Shown one piece after another: positions 29,096 to 33,443 of a DNA stretch of 33,443 nt (its first letter is position 1; each line of letters begins with the position of its first letter). Source of the DNA: Propionibacterium sp. (lineage in GTDB: Bacteria; Actinomycetota; Actinomycetes; Propionibacteriales; Propionibacteriaceae). The position numbers and the translations under genes are program-made. The stretch lies in NCBI GenBank assembly GCA_022837595.1, contig JALHFX010000015.1, forward strand, positions 1-33,443, written 5' to 3'. The notes under the pieces were generated by a model. It was not told the DNA's origin. It saw only the letters and a list, made by a program, of their open reading frames with translations, and did no database searches.

Positions 29096-30469
29096 GTGTC
29101 TGAGAAACCCAAGAAGTCTGCGATTACGCACGTGAAACCCGAGCCATACCGGCGCGGGGAACTGCGCAAGGCCGTAGATGCCGTGTACGCCTATCCGCAG
29201 CAGGGCAAGCTGACCTTGGTGGGCCGCAAGGCATTCAACCTGCTCCTGGCCAATGCAATGGATCAAGGCGTCGAGCGGGAGTGGTACGAGATCGAGATCG
29301 GGGAGCTGGCGAAGGACATCCGCTACGACTCCAATGACATCAAGCGGCTCGAATCCACCCTCAATGAGATGCAGCGAACCCTCCTGAAGTGGGACGTCCT
29401 GGAGACAATCAACGATCAGGCGGTCCCGATTAGGGACTCGGTTCAGCTTCTTGGCGCGGTGCGACTCATCGGGGGCTTGGCCGAAGACGGCAAGCGCAGT
29501 CCAATCGCCCGGCAGGTGCGCTACAAGTTTGACGAGCGGGTCAAGCAGCGCCTGCTCGTGCCAGAGGTCTACGCACGGATCAACCTGCAGCTACAGGCCA
29601 CGATCAAGAGCGCATACACGCTCGCCCTCTACGAGCAGCTGATCCGGTACAAAGGGAACAATGCGTCCGACGGCTGGTGCTATACGGTCAAGCTGCCGTG
29701 GCGCGAGTGGCGCAACCTGATCCTGGGCGGGGACTACTCGCCCGGCTACGAGAACTACAAGTATTTCGGTCGGGATGTTCTGGCGAAGAGCTTGAAGGAG
29801 CTCAACGAGCGCGTGCTCGACTACGAGTTCGAGCTTCTGGTGTTCAAGGATGGCCGCACGATCAGCGATCTGCAGTTCCGCCTTCGGGAACGTGTGCAGG
29901 CGTCGCTCTCGCTCACGTCCGACGAGCCGTTGATCGACACAGCGGGGATCTCGAAGCGCCTGGCGGCGTTTGATCTCAAGAAAGCCGAGATCACCAAGCT
30001 CATCCGGGTCACCGACCTGCTGCTGCTCGAAGAAGCGGCTGATGAGACCGAGGCGCGACTGCGCCGGGGGGATCTCAATCCGATCCGGAACAAACCCGCC
30101 TATTTCCACAATGCGCTGAGCAGGATCAAGGAGCACTCGCGCACTGGTGTGCGGGCTGACGGCGCTCAGGTGGTCGACGCGGAGGCGGTCGAGGTCGAGA
30201 CCAGTGACGTAGTCGCCGCGGCTGAGTCGAGCTCGGCGCAAACGGAAGTGCCGCCGGCCGCAATGGGCAAGAGCTGGCCCGAGGTCGAGACGGCGCTTGA
30301 ATCGCTTACCGAAGAGGTCCGCACCGAGATCATCGACTCCTTCATCGATGCTGAAACGAACCGCGCCGTGCTGGCAGCCTTTGCCAAGCAGGGGTTCAAG
30401 AGCCCCATGGTCCGTGTCGCGTTCACCCCTTGGTTCGAGAAGGTGATGCGCGAGAAAGCAGAGCGTTAA
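29096..30469 (+). CDS. Plasmid replication initiator, Rep_3 (RepB-like) family
   Basis: A protein of 457 residues from the GTG at 29096. I prefer it over earlier in-frame codons because the frame upstream runs through the iterons, and because GGTGG lies shortly before it. It shows the two winged-helix regions of Rep_3 initiators. The first includes KLTLVGRKAFNLLLANAMDQ; the second lies around LYEQLIRYKGNNA and KLPWREWRNLIL, ending with FGRDVLAKSLKELNERVLDY. A C-terminal extension rich in Ala/Glu/Val is variable. It binds the iterons to open the origin and load the helicase. The promoter at 29035-29064 overlaps a half-iteron, suggesting autoregulation. Confidence 0.9.
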   Translation: MSEKPKKSAITHVKPEPYRRGELRKAVDAVYAYPQQGKLTLVGRKAFNLLLANAMDQGVEREWYEIEIGELAKDIRYDSNDIKRLESTLNEMQRTLLKWDVLETINDQAVPIRDSVQLLGAVRLIGGLAEDGKRSPIARQVRYKFDERVKQRLLVPEVYARINLQLQATIKSAYTLALYEQLIRYKGNNASDGWCYTVKLPWREWRNLILGGDYSPGYENYKYFGRDVLAKSLKELNERVLDYEFELLVFKDGRTISDLQFRLRERVQASLSLTSDEPLIDTAGISKRLAAFDLKKAEITKLIRVTDLLLLEEAADETEARLRRGDLNPIRNKPAYFHNALSRIKEHSRTGVRADGAQVVDAEAVEVETSDVVAAAESSSAQTEVPPAAMGKSWPEVETALESLTEEVRTEIIDSFIDAETNRAVLAAFAKQGFKSPMVRVAFTPWFEKVMREKAER

Positions 30470-30816
30470 TCGCTCATTTCGATGAACATGCCGCCGAGGA
30501 ACAGCGTCCAACCCGCCACCTGCGTGCGAAAACGGAATCTGCGGTACATAGCTTCGTTATCACGCCGATCGAAATGGTCGACGATCAATGCGACCAGGTT
30601 GGCCGCCCCACAGAGCATGCCAGCGATCCCGAAAGCCAGCGCTATGCCCGTCATCGACATCCCACCCTGGTGTCGCCCCGGGACAAAGGCCTCGCCCACG
30701 AAAACGCTGTAGCCCGCATAGGCGACCAGCAACAGCGAAAAAATGGCGCTACGCACTATCTCCCACTCGGAGTAGGCGTTCGGGACATGAATGCGGGGAC
30801 TCTTGCGTCGTGGCAT
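30466..30816 (-). CDS. Small membrane protein convergent with Rep
   Basis: This 116-residue protein starts at the ATG at 30816 (PRRKSPRIHV). It has two or three hydrophobic stretches, AIFSLLLVAYAGYSVFVG, IALAFGIAGMLCGAANLVAL and GWTLFLGGMFIE, separated by a charged loop (VDHFDRRDNEAMYRRFR). It is an inner-membrane protein of unknown function. Its end overlaps the end of the Rep gene by 4 nt on the opposite strand. Confidence 0.65.
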   Translation of the reverse strand: MPRRKSPRIHVPNAYSEWEIVRSAIFSLLLVAYAGYSVFVGEAFVPGRHQGGMSMTGIALAFGIAGMLCGAANLVALIVDHFDRRDNEAMYRRFRFRTQVAGWTLFLGGMFIEMSD

Positions 30817-30902
30817 GTTCTCAGCAGATCGAAGAAGCAACCCATAGAGGATAGCCGCGGGCAAACCGTCGTACCTCTGCGTAAAACAGCGCCGATGACC
30901 CC

Positions 30903-31160
30903 TTATTCGTTGGCGCGCAGGTACTCGAGCAAGGACGCCGACTGCTTTTCGGTCCCGTAGGCCAGTTGCAACAGCAGTTGCACGGGAAGCGGAATGTCCC
31001 GCTCCATCTTTTCGTAGCGGCAGCCGGTCGATTGCATCACGCCAACCTTTAGCCAGAAGACGGTCTGGTTCAGCCGAAGCTTCTTGCGCAGGGCAAGGGC
31101 CTCGGCGCCGTTGGTGATACGAAGCGTAGGCATACGAGGTTTTTTCTCTTTCTGGGTCAT
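30903..31160 (-). CDS. Small HTH (XRE/YiaG-like) regulator
   Basis: This 85-residue protein carries a helix-turn-helix core around EALALRKKLRLNQTVFWLKV, then GVMQSTGCRYEKMERDIPLP. The second helix and the turn resemble XRE/YiaG regulators in which a Cro-type domain recognises DNA. It probably represses nearby promoters, perhaps its own. It starts at 31160, and AAGGTC precedes the ATG. Confidence 0.7.
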   Translation of the reverse strand: MTQKEKKPRMPTLRITNGAEALALRKKLRLNQTVFWLKVGVMQSTGCRYEKMERDIPLPVQLLLQLAYGTEKQSASLLEYLRANE

Positions 31161-31215
31161 CTAACTTGACCTTTGAATTATCGGTTTGTCGTTCAATTTG
31201 TTGCTGGAGTTAGCA

Positions 31216-31509
31216 TTACACGGGCGGCTTGCAGTGCAAGCCCGCCTCCAGGCATTCCAGCGCTTCCTCTCCAGCCAGAGTCGGATAGAGCAACATGCGC
31301 GGACCCGAAAGGTCCGAGCGGTCCAGTACGCGAAGGAAGCCTGCTTCCTCGAGCGACTGAGCCGCCAAGGACAGTCGAGTACGAACCAGTTCCTGGTGCT
31401 CTACGGCTTCTGCCAGCAACCGGCGGGCGGTGCCAGGTAGCGCGGCGAGCCGGTCCGCAGCCTGTTGCGCGTCGGCAAGGGTCTCGAAGAACACGGGCTG
31501 AAAATGCAT
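31216..31509 (-). CDS. Small hypothetical protein
   Basis: This 97-residue protein is helical (FETLADAQQAADRLAALPGT, ARRLLAEAVEHQELVRTRLS, GEEALECLEAGLHCKPPV) and has no family that I recognise. It lies 20 nt downstream of the 31530-32186 gene and may belong to the same operon. Confidence 0.55.
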   Translation of the reverse strand: MHFQPVFFETLADAQQAADRLAALPGTARRLLAEAVEHQELVRTRLSLAAQSLEEAGFLRVLDRSDLSGPRMLLYPTLAGEEALECLEAGLHCKPPV

Positions 31510-31529
31510 GCGTTTGAGGTTAGCGCGGC

Positions 31530-32186
31530 CTATTTCTCGCGCAAGGCCTGAATGTCGATCCCAGCCGAGGTGAGATCCCGAACCGCTTTATACCAAGTTG
31601 AGCTGGGCATGCTTGCGCGCACGGCGTCGATGCCCTCCTCCTTGATCCGGGCGACCAGGTCGGACAAGGTCCATGCACGGGATCGAGAGAAGTGCTCGCG
31701 TAGCACCGGCATGTAAGGATGCTCGGCCGCACGCGCCCGGGCGTACTCAGCCTGGAGCCGCTCGACCTCACTCCGTTTCTTCGCGATCTCCTCCTCGATA
31801 CGAGCAGCCTCATCTTCTGTGCGGACAAGGTGCATGGCCGGCTTGTCGTACTCGTCCTGGATGACCAGCACGACCTGGTGCTCCTGGCGGGGAAAGCGCC
31901 TCTGACGGGCCGCAGCGTAACCGAGGGCGTCCTCGAAGCGCGCAAAGCGCCGGTAGGGCTTGCCGCGGTCGAGTTTGCACAGCCGTTCTCGCGGGTTGTC
32001 GCCGACGACCCAGATCGTCTCCCACCACTGCATGGAATCGGGCTCATGCAGCGGCGCGGGCAGCAGGCGGTCAGGAACGGAAACGTGCCCTTCGTCGGTC
32101 GAGAACACGTGGAAGGTTCTGCTCTGGCGCAGCTTGTAGCCCGAGACGGCCACCAGGTAGTGGCCTCGAACGCGGATCTCAGACAT
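31530..32186 (-). CDS. Hypothetical protein with coiled coil and C-terminal replication-protein-like motif
   Basis: This 218-residue protein starts at 32186 (SEIRVRGHYLVAVSGYKLRQ). A beta-rich N-terminal part, a coiled coil (EAARIEEEIAKKRSEVERLQ) and a C-terminal helix-turn-helix-like tail (STWYKAVRDLTSAGIDIQAL) follow in order. The tail resembles the end of phage and plasmid II/X-type replication proteins (a memory-based comparison), but no catalytic tyrosine or HUH motif is evident, so any such relation is distant. Its first codons overlap the end of the next gene upstream by 8 nt. Confidence 0.55.
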   Translation of the reverse strand: MSEIRVRGHYLVAVSGYKLRQSRTFHVFSTDEGHVSVPDRLLPAPLHEPDSMQWWETIWVVGDNPRERLCKLDRGKPYRRFARFEDALGYAAARQRRFPRQEHQVVLVIQDEYDKPAMHLVRTEDEAARIEEEIAKKRSEVERLQAEYARARAAEHPYMPVLREHFSRSRAWTLSDLVARIKEEGIDAVRASMPSSTWYKAVRDLTSAGIDIQALREK

Positions 32187-32529
32187 GCGGGATGTCCACG
32201 CCGAACTGTTTGCCCAACGCATGCAGTCGCTCGGCAAATTCTGCCTCGGACGGCGGTTGTCGCCCGAACTGTCCGCAGATCTCCTTGGCGATGGCTAGAA
32301 GAATCGGTACTGCGGTCATCGGAATCCCGGCAATCGACCCATCGGCCGGCTGGCGAGCGAAGAACTCGGCGGCAGCTTTGCCGGTGAGCCACTGGACGGC
32401 CGAGACAGATGTCCATCCTGGACCGAGGCGGTCGCGCAGGGTTTTCGATATCGCCGATGGGGAGGCTGTGGCATCGAGCATCAGGGTGCAAAGGGCCTGG
32501 AGGCAGACCGCCGCCTTTTCGTTCTTCAT
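32179..32529 (-). CDS. Hypothetical protein
   Basis: This 116-residue protein is helical (AAVCLQALCTLMLDATASPS, KAAAEFFARQPADGS, EAEFAERLHALGKQFG), with no recognised domain. The ATG at 32529 is preferred over an upstream TTG because the ribosome-binding site for the TTG is poor. It overlaps the 31530-32186 gene by 8 nt, so the two should be coupled. The 168-base gap upstream (32530-32697) must hold divergent promoters for this operon and the plus-strand genes. Confidence 0.6.
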   Translation of the reverse strand: MKNEKAAVCLQALCTLMLDATASPSAISKTLRDRLGPGWTSVSAVQWLTGKAAAEFFARQPADGSIAGIPMTAVPILLAIAKEICGQFGRQPPSEAEFAERLHALGKQFGVDIPHV

Positions 32530-32697
32530 TCGCTTTTCTTTTTCGCTTGTAACTTGACGCAAGCAATTCCCGATTTACGATGACTTTCAATGCAATGAAA
32601 TTGGAAGCCGGAATTGGCACCATGACAAAGCATTTAAACGTCGAGCCATAAGATATTGGCAAGGCATTTTGTCACAGAAAGAGGGAGTTTATTCGAT

Positions 32698-32832
32698 ATG
32701 AAAAGAAGCATGCAGTTCGCAACGCTTGGCCTGAAGGCTACGTGGCCCGCACTCGCCGCCTTGGCGTCGCCGCCGACCAGAGCCCAGGTCGATGGGCTGA
32801 TCGACAAGCCTGCCCTCAACGAACCCTTCTGA
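32698..32832 (+). CDS. Short peptide gene before a lipoprotein
   Basis: This 44-residue ORF (MKRSMQFATLGLKATWPALA, ending KPALNEPF) has a strong ribosome-binding site, GAGGGAG, 10 bases upstream. It is followed after 15 bases by the lipoprotein start. Its N-terminus has a weak signal-like stretch. It may be a leader or entry-exclusion-type peptide, or a true small protein. No family recognised. Confidence 0.45.
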   Translation: MKRSMQFATLGLKATWPALAALASPPTRAQVDGLIDKPALNEPF

Positions 32833-32847
32833 CGATCGGAGAACCGT

Positions 32848-33348
32848 ATGCGCATCATGCACTCCTTCACCGCAGCCGCGCTGGCCGCGCTCGTCATGGT
32901 GGGCTGCTCGGGTTCTGCCCCGGGGCCCAACGACGATCAGTTGAAGTCGTCGATTCGCGAGCAGCTCGACAATGCCTGGCAGGTCACCACTCTCGATGTC
33001 GAGAGCCGTGCCCAGGAAGGCACCGAAACCTCCCCTGTCGTCACCACGCGCTTCACTGCCGAGATCGAGAGTACCGAACCGCTCTTCGTCCAGGTGCGAC
33101 CGAGGGAGGCCATCCCGGATGACCTTCTTGGTTCGCCGTATACCCCGCAGGCAGCGTACATCCGACGTGTGCAGGAGAAGGGGCTGGAGATCAAGATCGC
33201 CGGCACCACACGCTCTGTTCGCCACGGCGAAGGGTGGCAGACCCGCGTCACGCTCGAGACCGTCTCCCAAGATGTGAAGGGGGCACCGCGTTCGAAATTC
33301 GAGGGCATGGGGTTCCCGGTGGTTGAAGCGGACTCGGACGAGGCTAGG
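32848..33348 (+). pseudogene. Lipoprotein gene cut by an IS481-family element
   Basis: From the ATG at 32848 the frame encodes a lipoprotein signal ending LVMVGC, with GGAG six bases upstream of the start. A polar mature part follows (LDNAWQVTTLDVESRAQEGT, FTAEIESTEPLFVQVRPREA, RVQEKGLEIKIAG). At 33349 the sequence becomes the end of an IS. The frame happens to stay open across it, so the natural C-terminus is lost. Whether the truncated product is stable is unknown. Confidence 0.6.
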
Positions 33349-33443
33349 TGTTTAGTCCCACGGTGTGCTGGTGTAATTTATAGCCAGCTACGGAGGGAAG
33401 ATCTATGGGACAGGTACTTCACGGATGCGCCCGCACAACAGAG
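33349..33443 (+). mobile_element. IS481-family insertion sequence, left end (continues past the window)
   Basis: TGTTTAGTCCCACGGTGTGC begins an IS481-like terminal inverted repeat (TGT start). It is followed by GGAGGG and the characteristic transposase start at 33405. The window is cut inside the element, and its right end and target duplication are not visible. Confidence 0.75.
33405..33443 (+). CDS. IS481-family transposase, N-terminal 13 codons
   Basis: The sequence MGQVLHGCARTTE matches, from memory, the conserved opening of IS481-type transposases (MGQVLHGSATTTEAV and variants), a family of DDE transposases with an N-terminal HTH. The remaining protein lies beyond the window. GGAGGG lies 7 bases before the ATG. 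Confidence 0.75.
   Translation, partial: MGQVLHGCARTTE

Noticed and set aside
30466..31160. Toxin-antitoxin pair made of the membrane protein and HTH genes beside Rep
   Set aside because: The genes do not overlap or pair at TA-typical spacing, and no toxin fold was recognised.
31520..32662. 380-codon minus-strand frame overlapping 31530-32186 and 32179-32529
   Set aside because: It is an alternate frame with a Ser/Arg/Thr-rich product. The two genes called in its place have plausible starts and 8-nt coupling.

Overview
The window is a GC-rich plasmid segment of a proteobacterium. A beta- or gammaproteobacterial host, such as a Burkholderiales- or Rhodocyclales-like organism, is my guess from base composition and protein style; no marker gene fixes it. 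The plasmid assignment rests on a Rep initiator (29096-30469) next to an iteron origin (27975-28958) that carries 20 iterons and a perfect DnaA box. The rest is a dense set of plasmid-type hypothetical genes, two DNA methyltransferases, small regulators and mobile-element pieces. There is no rRNA, tRNA or CRISPR array that I can see. The window ends inside an IS481-family insertion sequence.

Layout. (1) 1-2402, minus strand: two membrane or lipoprotein genes, a secreted thermonuclease, and small wing-helix-like, zinc-ribbon and membrane proteins. (2) 2334-5450: a probable non-autonomous Tn7/Tn5053-like element with inverted clusters of about 17-bp end sites. It carries an HNH endonuclease, a membrane-anchored metallophosphoesterase and an AT-rich lipoprotein gene. 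(3) 5451-27756: about 23 mostly unknown minus-strand genes in operons. Almost every one is preceded by the same two-hairpin leader, whose second hairpin covers the ribosome-binding site. This module includes a C5-cytosine methyltransferase with a SymE/AbrB-like N-terminal domain (10282-11694) and a 1058-residue N6-adenine methyltransferase/SNF2-helicase fusion (21967-25143). Plus-strand islands inside it carry an HTH regulator, a membrane-anchored PD-(D/E)xK nuclease-like protein and an HDOD protein. An AT-rich patch holds a kinase-like fragment. (4) 27757-30469: replication region. (5) 30466-32529: small membrane, HTH and hypothetical genes. (6) 32698-33443: a short peptide gene and a lipoprotein gene cut by the IS481 element.

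The most interesting feature is the leader family: 17 leaders that still precede a gene, plus one orphan. Each leader has its own stem sequence. Where the bases beside the start codon differ (for example GGTGTAGC/GCTACACC, GGTTGCC/GGCAACC, GTGTGCTCC/GGAGCACAC), the opposite arm differs to match, so the pairing is kept while the sequence is not. A longer form with an extra 5' domain occurs at the first gene of a transcription unit or after a large gap. The short form occurs between genes inside operons. The orphan short leader sits directly at the right edge of the transposon-like element with no start codon behind it, so the element probably split this operon.

My working interpretation is that this is a coordinately controlled plasmid establishment or host-restriction-evasion module. 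It would combine methyltransferases, a DarB-like methylase-helicase and small acidic proteins, with translation (or transcription from incoming single-stranded DNA) gated by the leaders. The structures are read directly from sequence. The function is inference.
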